Assembly (NCBI RefSeq): GCF_000287335.1
Contig: NC_018419.1
Span: forward strand, 496,001-560,000
Length of the DNA stretch: 64,000 nucleotides
Direction: 5' to 3'
Source of the DNA: a secondary endosymbiont of Ctenarytaina eucalypti
GTDB taxonomy: Bacteria > Pseudomonadota > Gammaproteobacteria > Enterobacterales > Enterobacteriaceae
Part shown: one piece after another, positions 22,590 to 34,249 of the stretch
How positions within the stretch are numbered: position 1 is the first letter of the stretch
How the letters are laid out: each line of letters starts with the position of its first letter
Notes under the pieces: model-generated
Database searches by the model: none
What the model was told of the DNA's origin: nothing
What the model saw: only the letters and a program-made list of their open reading frames with translations
Position numbers and translations under genes: made by a program

Positions 22590-23440
22590 TCTGCCTAAGA
22601 CTGAGTCTGTTACTAATTACTATTTTCCATCCCCACATCACAGCCGATGCTAACAGACTGCCGGGTGCAAGTTCATATTGCGGGCCCACATAACCTATGT
22701 GCTGATTATTATTCGAAAACTACTAGCTATACACTGGGATGCATGACGATACAGCGCTCTAGACGCCTATCACCTCCTGCCCGGATCTGCTCTAGCTGGA
22801 TTTCGTTTCTGAAAAGCAACTTCCTAAAATTGCAACTGTTTATGCTGAGCGTCTTGAACTCTAACTTGCAGGCCATCAAGAAACTGGCTCAAACTCCGGC
22901 AGCCGCTGAAGACGTCTTTCTGGCTGACTGCTGTGCCATATAGAATCTAGGGATTAACTAATTCGCTTAAGCGCTTGGCGGGTGGGCTACACTGCATTCC
23001 TATACAGTCCAAAAGATACATAGAGTATGGCATCGGGCAACCAGCATATAGTCCACCCGTAGATTTTTACCTGATCTAGTGACCTCGGGTACCTTCTAAC
23101 CTTCTGCATCAAAGGAATGCGCTCTTTCTTCTCATGGAGAAGGTTGATCTCTTTCTTCATGACGGGCCGTGCGCCCACGGTGCTAGAATCGCCTGATGCA
23201 TATCCTCATTAGTAGTATCCCGAGGAGCCGTGCTCACTACCAGTGAGAGCATCAGCACAGAATTTGCGTCTTTTGTCCAATTCCGAACCATCCGGCCTCC
23301 CAATCTAATCATGCTAAGAAGACTCAAAAGAAAGAGAAAACCTGAAAGCCAGCCTCACAGGCCGTGTCCTATAGCCCTTTTACATTTACGTACATTTATA
23401 GCCACCTGTAAAATACATCAGGTTACTTTTTCCGAGGCAC
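22590..23440 (-). pseudogene. ftsQ: Decayed ftsQ
   Basis: FtsQ would be the bitopic scaffold linking early and late division proteins. Collinear pieces remain in several frames. The membrane-segment start VRLAF lies near 23350. The POTRA domain reads NWTKDANSVLMLSLVV then NEDMHQAILAP (about 23170-23290, compare NDDIRQSILALG). ERIPLMQKV and LDQVKI correspond to QRLPWIKQV and DELKIHL (about 23060-23150). A C-terminal YVGPQYE with AVMWGW corresponds to YVDLRYDSGAAVGW (about 22620-22695). Stops and frame changes separate them. The position between murC and ftsA is the ancestral one. Confidence 0.85.
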
Positions 23441-23488
23441 CCGTCAGAATACAGATGGGTAAGGGTCCGCGGTTAGTTAACCATCACC

Positions 23489-24949
23489 TCAGTCGTCCGG
23501 CCGTGGCTGCAGCCGGGTATCAGCAAGTTTACGAGCGATTTTTCCCACTGTTCCGGCACCTTGCATCAGCACTAAATCATTGTCCTCCAAGGCTTGTGCT
23601 AGGGTCACCGGCAACGCATCTATATCCGGCACTAAAATTGGGTTCACCTTACCACGTTTCCGTATAGTGCGGCATAGGGAACGGCTGTCGGCACCAGGAA
23701 TCGGAGCTTCGCCGGCAGGATACACCTCCAAAATCAACAAGACATCCACACTAGATAGTACATTGGCAAAATCGTTATATAAATCCCGAGTACGGGTATA
23801 ACGATGCGGCTGAAACACCATCACTAGCCGCTTGTCCGGCCACCCCATTCTTGCTGCTTTAATAGTGGCAGCAACCTCAGTTGGATGGTGCCCATAATCA
23901 TCCACTAGCATGATTTCACCTGTTTTACCGTTAACTTTAGTTAAATCATACCCACCTAAATCGTCAAAGCGGCGTCCAGTCCCCTGAAAGTGGAGCATCG
24001 CTTTCAAAATGCTTTCGTCATTGATGCCTTCTTCGGTTGCCTCTGCAATTGCTGCCACCGCATTCAGCGCGTTGTGCCGACCGGGCGCATTTACCTCTAC
24101 CTTTAATTTAGGCTTATTCTGCCGGTTAAGTATAAAGCGCCCTCGCGCACCGTCCTGGAAGTAATCGGTAACATGAAAATCGGCATCATCGCTAAATCCA
24201 TATGTGATCATCTGTCGTCCGATGCAGGGCAATAGTTCACGGATCACGGGATCGTCGATACACAAAACTGCTCGGCCGTAAAACGGCAAGTTGTGAAGAA
24301 AGTTAATAAACGTTTGCTTTAGGTTCTCAAAGTCGCCTTGGTAAGTATCCATATGGTCGGCTTCGATATTGGTGATAATCGCTACCATCGGTTGCAAATG
24401 CAAGAAGGAGGCGTCGCTTTCGTCGGCCTCCGCAATCAAGTAGCGGCTGCAGCCCAGTCTGGCATGCGCGCCGGCTGCCTTAACTAAACCTCCATTAACA
24501 AATGTCGGGTCCAGGCCGGCCTCAGCGTAAATACTGGCTACCATAGAGGTTGTAGTAGTTTTCCCGTGGGTACCGGCTATCGCAATACCATGACGAAAAC
24601 GCATTAACTCCGCCAACATCTCCGCACGCTGAATCACCGGAATACGCGCCCTCTTAGCTGCCACAATTTCCGGGTTATCGGCGGAGATAGCGCTCGACAC
24701 CACCACTACGCTAGCGTCGCTGATATTCTCTGGCTGATGGGTAAAGTATATCTGTGCGCCTAGGTCAGTAAGCTGGCGCGCCACTGCGTTTGGCGTCAGA
24801 TCAGATCCACTGATTTGATAACCCTCATTTGCTAACACTTCCGCGATACCGCTCATGCCAGCACCGCAGATGCCAACAAAGTGAATATGCCGGACACGGC
24901 GCATCTCAGGGATAAAGGTTCTCAATTTAGCTAGTTGTTGTGTATTCAC
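23489..24949 (-). CDS. murC: UDP-N-acetylmuramate-L-alanine ligase
   Basis: Adds L-Ala to UDP-MurNAc, the first amino acid of the peptidoglycan stem. The GTG at 24949 gives the family start [20 protein letters not shown] and 486 residues (E. coli 491). No strong ribosome binding site is visible, and the frame is open to 24991. The ATP loop GTHGKTTT is at 126-133. [10 protein letters not shown] and the C-terminal GAGTVGKIA are conserved. The N-terminal UDP-binding loop reads [10 protein letters not shown] instead of the usual VGIGGAGM, with a Cys at position 28. The gene follows murG by 73 bases. ddlB, which should come next, is missing. Confidence 0.96.
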   Translation of the reverse strand: MNTQQLAKLRTFIPEMRRVRHIHFVGICGAGMSGIAEVLANEGYQISGSDLTPNAVARQLTDLGAQIYFTHQPENISDASVVVVSSAISADNPEIVAAKRARIPVIQRAEMLAELMRFRHGIAIAGTHGKTTTTSMVASIYAEAGLDPTFVNGGLVKAAGAHARLGCSRYLIAEADESDASFLHLQPMVAIITNIEADHMDTYQGDFENLKQTFINFLHNLPFYGRAVLCIDDPVIRELLPCIGRQMITYGFSDDADFHVTDYFQDGARGRFILNRQNKPKLKVEVNAPGRHNALNAVAAIAEATEEGINDESILKAMLHFQGTGRRFDDLGGYDLTKVNGKTGEIMLVDDYGHHPTEVAATIKAARMGWPDKRLVMVFQPHRYTRTRDLYNDFANVLSSVDVLLILEVYPAGEAPIPGADSRSLCRTIRKRGKVNPILVPDIDALPVTLAQALEDNDLVLMQGAGTVGKIARKLADTRLQPRPDD

Positions 24950-25022
24950 GAAAGTATCGCTTAAGTCAAAAAAGTTCTGGGCAGAACACACAGTCTTAAG
25001 GGGGCGATGATCAACCGACAGC

Positions 25023-26087
25023 CTAGAGACTGGCGTTTACCACTTCACGCGCCACCCTCTCCGTCGCGTTGGTAATCGCTACTGCCCTAGCCCGCTCTGC
25101 CATAGACAACAGCGCTGACCTATCCCAACCGGTCAGTATATTACTGACTCGCTCGAGAGTAAAAGCTGGCTGCTCAACAATTATCGCCGCTCCAGCCCGT
25201 TCGAGGAGCCGTGCATTCCAATACTGCTGACGATCTTTGTGCATAAAGGGCACAAACAATGCTGGCACACCGGCAGCGGCGAGCTCACTCACCGTTAGCG
25301 CCCCTGCGCGACAGACAGCTACATCTGCCCAAGCATAAGCGGCGGCTATGTCATCAATAAACTCAACCACTCTGTGGGGCATCTCACCGCCCGATGCGTA
25401 GAGATGATTCACCTCCTCCAGCGATCCTCTGCCAACTTGATGCCAAAGGAGCAATTGTCCCGACAGGCGGGTAGCAACCAACGGCATAATCTGATTCAGC
25501 ACTTTTGCACCCTGACTTCCACCAATCACGAGAACCCGCATCGGGCCAGTGCGTTCGAAAAAGCGTGTTGCGGGCACCGGAAGCGAGATTACCGTACGTC
25601 GCAATGGATTTCCTACTACATCGGCATGGGGGAATGCACCGGGAAACGCCTGTAGTACTTTTCGAGCGATTTTCGCTAGACCTCGATTAGTTAGGCCAGC
25701 AATGCTATTTTGCTCATGTATGATCAGAGGGATACCGCAGCTCCAGGCTGCTAAACCTCCAGGCCCGGAAACATAGCTACCCATCCCCAGCACGACATCC
25801 GGTCGCCATGCGTGCATAATGCGCCGTGCCTGACGCCAGGCACGAAAAATGTGCACCGGTGCTATCAGTTTTGCTGTCATGCCCTCACCGCGCAGGCCGC
25901 TGATATGGATAAAATCAATGTCGATAGAATGCTGGGGTACTAAACGGGCCTCCATGCGATTGGGTGTGCCGAGCCAACGCACCTGCCAACCTTGGGCTAT
26001 TAAATAATGGGCAATAGAAAGTCCCGGAAAAACATGGCCGCCAGTACCGCCTGCCATCACCATGAGCCGCCTCGGCTGTTCCAGCAT
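25023..26087 (-). CDS. murG: UDP-GlcNAc:lipid I GlcNAc transferase (lipid II synthase)
   Basis: Membrane-associated GT-B enzyme converting lipid I to lipid II. The start is the ATG at 26087 with GAGGAG seven bases upstream, giving 354 residues (E. coli 355). The frame continues upstream, but that extension is the tail of the ftsW fossil ([12 protein letters not shown]), not murG. Glycine-rich loops [11 protein letters not shown] (13-23), [11 protein letters not shown] and IGGSQGA are intact, as is the donor-binding [15 protein letters not shown]. The Ser of the usual CRSGALT is Ala here, a variant also familiar from other genera. Confidence 0.97.
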   Translation of the reverse strand: MLEQPRRLMVMAGGTGGHVFPGLSIAHYLIAQGWQVRWLGTPNRMEARLVPQHSIDIDFIHISGLRGEGMTAKLIAPVHIFRAWRQARRIMHAWRPDVVLGMGSYVSGPGGLAAWSCGIPLIIHEQNSIAGLTNRGLAKIARKVLQAFPGAFPHADVVGNPLRRTVISLPVPATRFFERTGPMRVLVIGGSQGAKVLNQIMPLVATRLSGQLLLWHQVGRGSLEEVNHLYASGGEMPHRVVEFIDDIAAAYAWADVAVCRAGALTVSELAAAGVPALFVPFMHKDRQQYWNARLLERAGAAIIVEQPAFTLERVSNILTGWDRSALLSMAERARAVAITNATERVAREVVNASL

Positions 26088-26089
26088 CG

Positions 26090-27220
26090 CAATCTCCTCG
26101 AAAATACACCGAGCCTTAGGCAGGCGCGTCTGAAAACTTACTCTCCGCAGAATCGCAATAGCCATCGACTCATTAGAACCCTGAATCCTCCGTCGCACAT
26201 TAACAGGAGCCTTTACTGGCGCGTAGGCAGACTACATGCGGTGGCGCTGACGTTGATGATTGGCTGGAAGTGGAACTAGATACGAATAGACATCGCAAAA
26301 ATAGACTAAAAAAATCATTTTTCTCAACAAAGACCACGCTGCAACAAGATAACTTTTAACCTACAATTTATACAATAAAGTTGGCATGAACTACTGGTCA
26401 GCACTCTAGTTCCTTCATCGAATTACCAGACCCCGCCTCCAAGCCGTTCCGGCTCACATGCAATCAGCGATTGAGTCCATGCGCGGCAATTACTGAAATC
26501 AAGATCCCACAGGCTCTAGAACTCAGTCGAAAATTGCATGCGGTGCAGCGATAATAAACACTATGACCCACATCATACCTGCACTGACGCTCACTCAACA
26601 TTGCTTCAGCTTGGCACCAGCTAACACAAGGATTGCCGCAGTAGTGAAAATAGTACCGGTCCTGTCTGGAGATCTGTCTGCGCCAGTAGTAGTACTGCCA
26701 ATAGCGCTATGACGTTTATGGATTTACAGAATACCTAAAATGTTACTCCGCACTGCTTGTGTCTTGAGGAATAGATAACTGCGAAGATCATAACAAATAA
26801 TAACTTAGATGGTTACCCAGGCTGGATCTTTACTTGATTGAGAGATCGCTCTCGCAGATCATTACGAACAAAACCAATCACTATAACCCCATACACATCA
26901 TCAAAAAAATACTTAAGGATATAATCCTTAAGCTACAGTGCTACCAAATGACTATCGGGACCCTACGCGTTGCTAGAAAAAGTTCAAAAGCTAAAAAGAG
27001 AGAAGGCATGGGGGAGTTAGTTACATCAAACGGATCGTACGACAGGTGGTATTAATTCGCATGATTTTTGAGGTCGGCATCAAAACACAGATACCAGCTA
27101 GCTTGACCAGAATCAAGAAAATCTGCATACGTCCATACAAAGTAGCTCCGTTAGTACCTCCGGTTTACACTGAGCCAGCCCCCTAAGCTTTAAGGCATGA
27201 TATCAAGCCTCAACCACAAA
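26090..27220 (-). pseudogene. ftsW: Decayed ftsW (septal peptidoglycan polymerase, SEDS family)
   Basis: FtsW would polymerise lipid II at the septum with FtsI. The fossil is full length in position. On the minus strand, KIQPG-stop-PSKLLFVMIFAVIY leads collinearly into LAVLLLAQTDL (about 26680-26860). FTTAAILVLAGAKLKQ follows, then WTQSLIACEPERLGGG, then NSMKELEC-stop-PVVHA (about 26395-26440), and finally [12 protein letters not shown] joining murG. Matching E. coli blocks are RIQPAELTKLSLF, LAVLLLAQPDL, LFLAGAKLWQ, LTQSLMAFGRGELWG and NSVQKLEYLPEAH. Several in-frame stops and frame changes rule out function. It lies between murD and murG as in all enterobacteria. Confidence 0.92.
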
Positions 27221-27226
27221 AAAAGA

Positions 27227-28540
27227 TCACCCTACCTCCCGGGCTAGACGAGTGAATACTTCACCACGTACTTCAAAATTACTGAACTGATCTAGGCTGG
27301 AACAGGACGGCGACAGTAGCACTAGATCCCCTGATTTCACCCGGTTCCCAATGATCCGCATCGCTTGCTCTAGTGTATCGGTAAGTATGGATTCCTCAGG
27401 GTTCAGGGATGCCAATTGGGGTCCGTTCTGACCAAAGCAATATAGCTTCACCCGAGCACCAAGCACCAAAGGCGCCAGCGGCGTAAAATTAGCATTTTTT
27501 CCATCACCGCCTAGCAGAAGATGTAATGTACCTGGGACCATCAGCCCTTTCAGCGCCGCTTCCGTGCTGCCCACGTTAGTCGATTTTGAATCATTAATCC
27601 AGCGCACGCCGCGGTCGTCATGCACCAGTTCAAAGCGATGTGCTAATCCGCGAAACTGCCGTAGCGCTTCTAAACTAGCCCAACGCGGAATACCAATAAC
27701 ATCGGCTAGTGCCAATGCCGCTAAAGCGTTGAGGTAATTATGGCGGCCCCTAATGGGCATTTCATCGCAATCTAATAACGGTAAGCTGTATGCCATTAAC
27801 CAAGTCTTCCCTTTTCGATGACTAAGATAATAATCACCGAGCTCGATGCCAAAGCTGATGTAGTTCGCTACTTGGCTGGATATCGTCAGGGTACGAGTAT
27901 CATCCGCGTTGACTACGCATACCGTAGCATCATGATAAATTTTTATTTTAGCAGCTTGATACTGTGGCAGGCCAAGTGGATAACGGTTCATATGATCTTC
28001 GCTAATGTTGAGAACAGTGGCTACTGATGCTTTCAGGCTATCGGTAGTTTCTAGCTGGAAACTCGATAGCTCAAGAACATACAGCTGGCTGGGCTGCTGC
28101 AGTAGCGTTAGAGCTGGCAAGCCAAGATTACCACCGAGTCCCACCTTCCATCCGGCTTCGGCAGCCATTGCACCCAACATGCAGGTAACAGTACTTTTTC
28201 CGTTAGAGCCGGTTATCGCTACGACTGGGGCTGCAACCTCGCGAGCAAACAGCTCGATATCGCCAATAATAGCGATATTTTTCTTCGACGCAGCGGTTAA
28301 TGCAGGATGGGATAGAGGGATGCCGGGGCTAGCTACAATCAGTGTGGCGGCAAGAAGCCATGCCTCATTCAGTGAACCTAAATGACGAGGCACATCAGTC
28401 GGAAGCTGGTCTAAGCCTGGAGGCGTGACGCGTGTATCCATAACCCGAGGTGTGACGCCTCGGGTGTAAAAGAAGTCAACACAAGAAAGACCGGTACGCC
28501 CAAGCCCAATAATAACGATCTTCTCGCCGCGGTAGTTCAT
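27227..28540 (-). CDS. murD: UDP-N-acetylmuramoyl-L-alanine:D-glutamate ligase
   Basis: Adds D-Glu to UDP-MurNAc-L-Ala. 437 residues, E. coli 438. The N-terminal UDP-binding fold begins [18 protein letters not shown]. The ATP loop GSNGKST is at 111-117. Ligase blocks [28 protein letters not shown] and [17 protein letters not shown] are intact. C-terminal [17 protein letters not shown] matches the substrate-binding end. It starts five bases behind the mraY stop with only a weak ribosome binding site, so translation is probably coupled to mraY. No damage seen. Confidence 0.97.
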   Translation of the reverse strand: MNYRGEKIVIIGLGRTGLSCVDFFYTRGVTPRVMDTRVTPPGLDQLPTDVPRHLGSLNEAWLLAATLIVASPGIPLSHPALTAASKKNIAIIGDIELFAREVAAPVVAITGSNGKSTVTCMLGAMAAEAGWKVGLGGNLGLPALTLLQQPSQLYVLELSSFQLETTDSLKASVATVLNISEDHMNRYPLGLPQYQAAKIKIYHDATVCVVNADDTRTLTISSQVANYISFGIELGDYYLSHRKGKTWLMAYSLPLLDCDEMPIRGRHNYLNALAALALADVIGIPRWASLEALRQFRGLAHRFELVHDDRGVRWINDSKSTNVGSTEAALKGLMVPGTLHLLLGGDGKNANFTPLAPLVLGARVKLYCFGQNGPQLASLNPEESILTDTLEQAMRIIGNRVKSGDLVLLSPSCSSLDQFSNFEVRGEVFTRLAREVG

Positions 28541-28545
28541 TATAA

Positions 28546-29628
28546 TTACCGCACCTTTAACGTCGCCAGTCCGATTAGGACCAGCACTAACGAAATGATC
28601 CAGAAGCGTACGATGACTCGCGGCTCGGGCCAGCCCATGAGTTCATAATGGTGATGAATGGGCGCCATACGGAAAATACGCTGACCTCGAAATTTGAATG
28701 ACCCTACCTGTACAATTACCGACAGGGTTTCTAAAACGAACACCCCTCCCATAATGAGGAGTAAAAATTCTTGGCGTAGTAGCACTGCAATAGTGCCGAG
28801 TGCGCCTCCCAGCGCCAGGGAGCCGACGTCGCCCATAAATACCTGCGCAGGGTAGGTGTTAAACCATAAAAACCCCAGCCCCGCACCGACGATCGCCGTA
28901 CACACCACCACCAACTCCCCCGCAAAGCGCACGTAAGGAATATGCAGGTAGCCCGAAAAATTCACGTTACCGGTCGCCCATGCTACGAGCGCCAAACCAG
29001 CGGCCGCGAACACCGTTGGCATAATCGCTAGACCGTCTAGGCCGTCAGTCAGGTTGACCGCGTTGCTGGTCCCTACAATAACGAAGTAGGCCAAAAGCAC
29101 ATACCAAAGCCCCAGCTTCGGCATAATATCTTTAAAAAAGGGAACGACTAGCTGCGTCGTCGCCACGCTTTCCCCCATGGCGAAAAGGATGCACGCCACC
29201 GCTAGCGCTATCAAAGACTGCCAGAAATACTTCCAGCGAGCGATGAGCCCCTTGGGGTCTTTACGCACCACTTTACGATAGTCGTCGATAAAGCCCACCA
29301 TCCCGTAACCCAGTAGCACTAATAGCACGCACCACACGTAGGGATTGAACGGATAGGCCCACATCAGAACGGCAATAGTGATCGAAGTAAGAATCATCAA
29401 ACCACCCATAGTGGGCGTTCCGCGCTTGCTGAAATGTGATGCCGGGCCTTCATTGCGAACCACTTGCGCGATTTGAAATTTTTGTAGCCAGGAGATAAGT
29501 CGGGGCCCCATCCATAGCGATAGGAATAATGCGGTCAACAAGCTCACGATGGCACGAAATGTTAGGTAAGAAAAAACGTTAAATCCCGAATGAAATTTCA
29601 CTAAATGTTCGGCTAACCAAACTAACAT
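28546..29628 (-). CDS. mraY: Phospho-N-acetylmuramoyl-pentapeptide transferase
   Basis: Integral membrane enzyme that transfers phospho-MurNAc-pentapeptide to undecaprenyl phosphate, making lipid I. The ATG at 29628 has AAGGA just upstream and gives 360 residues, identical in length to E. coli. Starting at 29652 would add eight residues of murF-overlapping sequence. The pattern of about ten hydrophobic segments is intact. The catalytic aspartate pair (FIDDYRKV), [13 protein letters not shown] and the histidine-rich [13 protein letters not shown] loop are all present. The murF stop lies seven bases inside the start, so the two are translationally coupled. Confidence 0.98.
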   Translation of the reverse strand: MLVWLAEHLVKFHSGFNVFSYLTFRAIVSLLTALFLSLWMGPRLISWLQKFQIAQVVRNEGPASHFSKRGTPTMGGLMILTSITIAVLMWAYPFNPYVWCVLLVLLGYGMVGFIDDYRKVVRKDPKGLIARWKYFWQSLIALAVACILFAMGESVATTQLVVPFFKDIMPKLGLWYVLLAYFVIVGTSNAVNLTDGLDGLAIMPTVFAAAGLALVAWATGNVNFSGYLHIPYVRFAGELVVVCTAIVGAGLGFLWFNTYPAQVFMGDVGSLALGGALGTIAVLLRQEFLLLIMGGVFVLETLSVIVQVGSFKFRGQRIFRMAPIHHHYELMGWPEPRVIVRFWIISLVLVLIGLATLKVR

Positions 29629-30989
29629 GCTTCCTTCTCCCGTAAGGTACATACCACTTGCTCCATTCTGGCACTGCGTGAACCTTTTACTAAAACACTA
29701 ATCTGTGGGTGGTCTGTAAACAACTGTACCAAACGGGATGTTAGTGTTTCTTTGTTCTGAAAATGCTCACCGCAGCTGCTGGTCTCACCGATTAGATGGC
29801 TTAGATTCCCTACGCTTAATACCTTATCAATACCGGCTAAGGCGATAGCTTCACCAACCTGCCGATGGCATTCGACGGCTACATCACCTAACTCCGCGAT
29901 ATCCCCCACCACCATCACCCGGTATCCGGGCATGTTTGCCAGTACCTGTGAGGCGGCAATCATAGACCCGACGTTGGCGTTATAGCTATCATCCAGTAGC
30001 AGCTTCCCAGCATCTAGTTCAATAGGGAATAGCCGTCCTGGCACGCTCTTGCACTGTGCCAGGCCAGCGGCAAGTGCCGGCAGTCTGGCACCTACTGACA
30101 ACGCTAGCGCGCTAGCAGCCAAGGCATTAGCGACATTATGCTTTCCCGGCAGGGGAAGCCGTACTGCACACTCCCCCTGAGGGCTGTGTAGGATAAAACA
30201 CACACACCGCTGATCGCTGATAATATCGCTGGCAAAAAAATCTACGTTGTTATTAAAGTCGACAGCGAAGCGCCAGACAGCTTTCTGGCCCAGCACCTTT
30301 TTCCAGTGCGGCCAATCGTGGCTGTCAGCATTAAGAATACCGCGGCCGTTAGGCGGTAGCCCGGTAAAGATTTCACCTTTAGCCTGCGCGACGCCCGACA
30401 TCGAACCTAACCCAGCTAGATGTCCAGCGAAAAGATTATTCACCAGCGCCGTTTCCGGCCGTACCAGATCACTCATCCAGGCAATCTCTCCGAGATGATT
30501 AGCGCCCAACTCGATAACTGCGAAATCGTGCTCCGGAGTTAGACGCAACAGCGTCAGCGGTACACCGATATGGTTATTAAAATTCCCGGCGGTTGCTAAC
30601 ACGTGCCCGCACTGCCGCAGGATTGCAGCGGTCATTTCCTTGACCGAGGTTTTTCCAGAGGATCCAGTTAACGCTACGATGCGTGTCGAAACCTGCTGAC
30701 GCATCCAGGCACCTAATTGCCCCAGCGCCCGAACAGTATCAGGAACAATCAGCTGCGGTACTTTCATTGGTAGCCAGCGATTCACCAGCAGGGCTGCTGC
30801 GCCGGAAGCAACCGCCTGTTCCGCAAAGTGATGCCCGTCGAACCTATCACCTTTCAGAGCGATAAAAAAACTACTTGTAGCTAGGCTCGGTACCCGAGAG
30901 TCAGTTACAATATCCAGGATAGTGCGATCCTCACCTACTCGTTCGGCGTTAAGGAAGGGCGCGATAGCGCTGAGAGTAAAGGGAATCAT
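29622..30989 (-). CDS. murF: UDP-MurNAc-tripeptide:D-Ala-D-Ala ligase
   Basis: Adds the D-Ala-D-Ala dipeptide to the stem tripeptide. 455 residues, E. coli 452. The ATP loop GSSGKTS is at 109-115. [38 protein letters not shown] and [14 protein letters not shown] are conserved. Its ATG overlaps the murE stop (ATGA), and it overlaps mraY at the other end, so murE-murF-mraY form one tightly coupled unit. Its substrate D-Ala-D-Ala normally comes from Ddl. ddlB is absent from its place in this cluster, so the dipeptide must come from another locus or from outside. Confidence 0.97.
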   Translation of the reverse strand: MIPFTLSAIAPFLNAERVGEDRTILDIVTDSRVPSLATSSFFIALKGDRFDGHHFAEQAVASGAAALLVNRWLPMKVPQLIVPDTVRALGQLGAWMRQQVSTRIVALTGSSGKTSVKEMTAAILRQCGHVLATAGNFNNHIGVPLTLLRLTPEHDFAVIELGANHLGEIAWMSDLVRPETALVNNLFAGHLAGLGSMSGVAQAKGEIFTGLPPNGRGILNADSHDWPHWKKVLGQKAVWRFAVDFNNNVDFFASDIISDQRCVCFILHSPQGECAVRLPLPGKHNVANALAASALALSVGARLPALAAGLAQCKSVPGRLFPIELDAGKLLLDDSYNANVGSMIAASQVLANMPGYRVMVVGDIAELGDVAVECHRQVGEAIALAGIDKVLSVGNLSHLIGETSSCGEHFQNKETLTSRLVQLFTDHPQISVLVKGSRSARMEQVVCTLREKEAC

Positions 30990-32473
30990 TCCATCATTCC
31001 AAGCAGCTGCGCTACTGTCGTTCGGTCAGAATAGGCCTGATGATGCTGGCCAATAATTTGGCAATTCTCATGGCCCTTACCGGCTACCAGAACTAAATCC
31101 GTAGGCGAGGCCTGCAAAATGGCGCTGGACACCGCCTCGGCTCGGGCCGTAATCGTATGCGCTCGGCTTGAATCCAAAAAGCCGCTCTTAATGTCGTTAA
31201 TAATATCCTGAGAAGCTTCCCCACGTTGATTATCATCGGTAATAATCACACGGTCCGCATACTGCTCAGCAATAGCGCCCATTAGCGACCTCTTGCCTTT
31301 ATCACGTTCACCTCCGCAGCCGAACACACACCAGATATTACCTTTAACATGCAGCCTGGCAGCCGTCAGTGCCTGTTCCAGGGCAGCCGGGGTATGAGCG
31401 TAATCTACCAGCACCATGGGACGACCTTTAGCGTGAAAAGCTTCCATTCGACCAATAATTGATTGCAGACGGCAGGCGCTCTTCAGTAGCTTTTGTATTG
31501 AATAACCAAGCACGAGCAGTGTGGTCAGTGCCAGCAATAGGTTGGTAACGTTGCATGCTCCGATTAATTGACTATGAATTATCCCTTTCCCCCAACTTGA
31601 AAAAAAAGGTATATCCGCCCCCCGAGCATGATAGCGAACCGCCCCTGCGCGCAGCCAGTCTCCCCGCCATTTGTCTGGAAGCGAACCACAGACCGCTACT
31701 GCAATCGCCTTCGGCAATTTCTTTAACCAGCGACGACCGGTAGCGTCATCGGCGTTGATAATGCGATGATGGACATCTAGTTCGCTAAAAAGCCTCCATT
31801 TCGCCCCCTCATACCGCGCCATATCACCATGATACTCTAAATGCTCGCGGCTCAGATTAGTAAATACCGCGGCGGCGAAATGTAGATCACTGACCCGGTG
31901 CTGCACCAAACCGTGGGACGAGACTTCTATTGCCGCTAAGCTTGCGCCCTGAATCCGACACTGCGACAGCACCTTCTGGACTTCGATCGGTGAGCCGGTA
32001 GTACTTGCTGACGGATGGATGTGGCCCATCACGCCGTTACCTACAGTGCCCATCACCGCACTCATATCACCTAATAACTGAACCCATTGTGCTAAAAGAT
32101 GCGTAGTAGTAGTTTTCCCATTGGTACCGGTAACACCAATGACTTGCATTGCGCGTGATGGCTGCTGATAAAAACGACCCGCCAGCTCGGACAGCTGTTC
32201 TCGCAGGCGGTAAAGATAGATAATAGGCACACCATGGATCTCACGGATTGCGCCTTCTTCCGCTGTGCACTCAGCTTGTGCGAGGACTGCGGCTACGCCT
32301 TTCACGATCGCTTGGCGTATATAGCGCCGCCCGTCTGTGTGATAGCCAACGACTGCCAAAAACAGATCGCCAGTAGCCGCGGTTCGGCTGTCTAGGGTCA
32401 TGTTCCTAAGAACGCGCTCCGGCGCTGCGGGCACCCAGGGGGAGATCAGATCACGCAAATTACAATAGGTCAC
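30986..32473 (-). CDS. murE: UDP-MurNAc-L-Ala-D-Glu:meso-diaminopimelate ligase
   Basis: Adds meso-diaminopimelate to the stem peptide. I choose the GTG at 32473, which has AGAGG at six-base spacing and yields 495 residues, the E. coli length. A longer frame to 32500 has no homology support. The ATP loop GTNGKTT is at 116-122. [16 protein letters not shown] and [11 protein letters not shown] are conserved. The family's diaminopimelate-selecting DNPR motif reads DNQR here (414-417; Gln codon CAA at 31226-31228). The contacting Asn and Arg are kept, but the Pro is lost. The start overlaps the end of the ftsI remnant, as in E. coli. Confidence 0.96.
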   Translation of the reverse strand: MTYCNLRDLISPWVPAAPERVLRNMTLDSRTAATGDLFLAVVGYHTDGRRYIRQAIVKGVAAVLAQAECTAEEGAIREIHGVPIIYLYRLREQLSELAGRFYQQPSRAMQVIGVTGTNGKTTTTHLLAQWVQLLGDMSAVMGTVGNGVMGHIHPSASTTGSPIEVQKVLSQCRIQGASLAAIEVSSHGLVQHRVSDLHFAAAVFTNLSREHLEYHGDMARYEGAKWRLFSELDVHHRIINADDATGRRWLKKLPKAIAVAVCGSLPDKWRGDWLRAGAVRYHARGADIPFFSSWGKGIIHSQLIGACNVTNLLLALTTLLVLGYSIQKLLKSACRLQSIIGRMEAFHAKGRPMVLVDYAHTPAALEQALTAARLHVKGNIWCVFGCGGERDKGKRSLMGAIAEQYADRVIITDDNQRGEASQDIINDIKSGFLDSSRAHTITARAEAVSSAILQASPTDLVLVAGKGHENCQIIGQHHQAYSDRTTVAQLLGMME

Positions 32474-34245
32474 CGGATGCCTCTTGTTGATTATGAACAA
32501 TTATTACAGATTTCGTATGAGACTTGTTCGACCGCGTATCCAGTGATATGTATATACTATGTCTCATTACCCCCATAATAGTGCTAAATGTTGTTGCGAA
32601 GACCGTCACTCTGCAGCCTGTGCTACCTTGAGGAATATTGATCACCAACACGAGAGCAAGGCACAGATTACTGAAAAGGCCGATCCTGACTGTATAAATA
32701 ATATATTTATTAATACCATGACCGGCTGGCCTGATTGTTTTAGCGATACCGCTATTTTTGGCAATGCAATACTTATTGCTTTCGGCGTGAGACGCATGAC
32801 TACCCGGCGGTACCACGGGACGCGCCGGCACTTCGGTAAGCACCCACTCTCCCGCCACCGGAAGATCGATCCATGTACTTAAAAGCACGGGTAGAGCATT
32901 CATGTTGCGGATTGTTGTATGGGCCCGTCCTAATTCTGATTGCATAATTATCAGCCCATGATCGTAAGAGAGGAGGACTTTCTCTATATCGGGGTACCGT
33001 TTTTTATGGCAATATAAGTTAATACAGTCCCTGATCAGATCCAACAACATTGCCTTGACCAATCCAAAGGACGCATAGATTTTTATCAGGGGCAAGCTTG
33101 GCATTGCTAATCTTAGTTTAGAAAAACTGATGTTATTCGATTGCTGCAAAATACTGCTCATCTTCAATACAGCAGATCCCACCAAATCCTTAATTTGATG
33201 ACTGATAATTATGTAAGGCGGTGTCTTGAACACACTGTTTTTCCGCACTATGAAAAACCTCATTGCCTCCATCACTGCGATCACCTTGATTAACAAGTTT
33301 ACTAGCTCATAAATGTCAGTAATAGCGCGATTTTGAATTGCCTCCATAGTGCCTCCCTTTAAAATATAAGGGTTGTAGGACAGATTATTAACTATATATA
33401 ATTCTGCATCGGTATTGACATTTATCGATATGACTGTTTCTACTTCTGCTGCATTACACGCCGCGGCGTTGTACGGCTCACAATACACGAACGATTGCGA
33501 CCGTTTATCAATACTCAGCGCCAGAGTGTGCAAATCGTCCTGGCTATCTACAAATGCAAGAGCCTTTGTGACACGGCTGAGCCTGTTTTTTCGCATCGGG
33601 AGAGCGCCTGAATAAATTTTCGCCCTCCGGGCGAAGCTTTTTTGCGCGCCGTAAATGCTCTGACGATCGATATTGCTTACGCTAAGCAGATGTGCGGTGA
33701 CCTTAACGTGAGAGTAATAGATCCATAACTCTTGGCATAGATCAATGCCGATAAGATAAAGCTGATTCATGTAGTCACCAATAGCAGGATTAACCCGGTG
33801 CGAGAAATAGACAGCATACTTTTGAAAATTGATGTTAATGCACCAAGATGCCTTCTCTAGAGGCATGGAAGTCGCATAAAATAGCACCCCTTGTAGAGGC
33901 TATTAGCGATCATACTCGCATCCTCTGCTGCGTTCTTTCACAGTAGAAAAGATTGCCCGAACCATCACACTTTCCGTCATTAAACAGCAGACAAGATTGC
34001 TTGTCATATTACGACGAGTCGTGGTGACTCTCTGTACCTGCCAAAGGAGCATATCGTTTGTAAGTGCCGATTTCTCAAGGTTGGGAGCCTGATGATAAAG
34101 CGGGGCAGTGTGAGTGTTACCGGTGCAGCCGGATGCAGTCGCAAAGCGAGGAAAAGCGATAGCTGATAAGGCTGCTCCTATCCTCCCTAGGTTGTAGTTT
34201 CATCTTACGTGCTACGGCGTTCATGTATCGTGAGCGGATCTCTGG
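32460..34245 (-). pseudogene. ftsI: Decayed ftsI (PBP3, septal transpeptidase), frame largely open
   Basis: FtsI would crosslink septal peptidoglycan. From 33887 to 32460 one frame is open for 475 codons and aligns along its length to FtsI: VYFSHRVNP, KVTAHLLSVSNID, DDLHTLALSIDKR, HQIKDLV, GINKYIIYT. Just upstream the same frame has adjacent TAA and TAG codons and then continues with MVRAIFSTVKE and QVQRVTTTRR. The membrane-anchor start LISYRFSSLCDC (about 34150-34190) is in another frame. Catalytic motifs are gone. The SxxK region reads YELVNLLIKV with no serine, and KTGT reads KNSGI. SSN survives only as SNN. Divergence is much higher than in the neighbouring mur genes. Confidence 0.88.
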
Positions 34246-34249
34246 GTAG

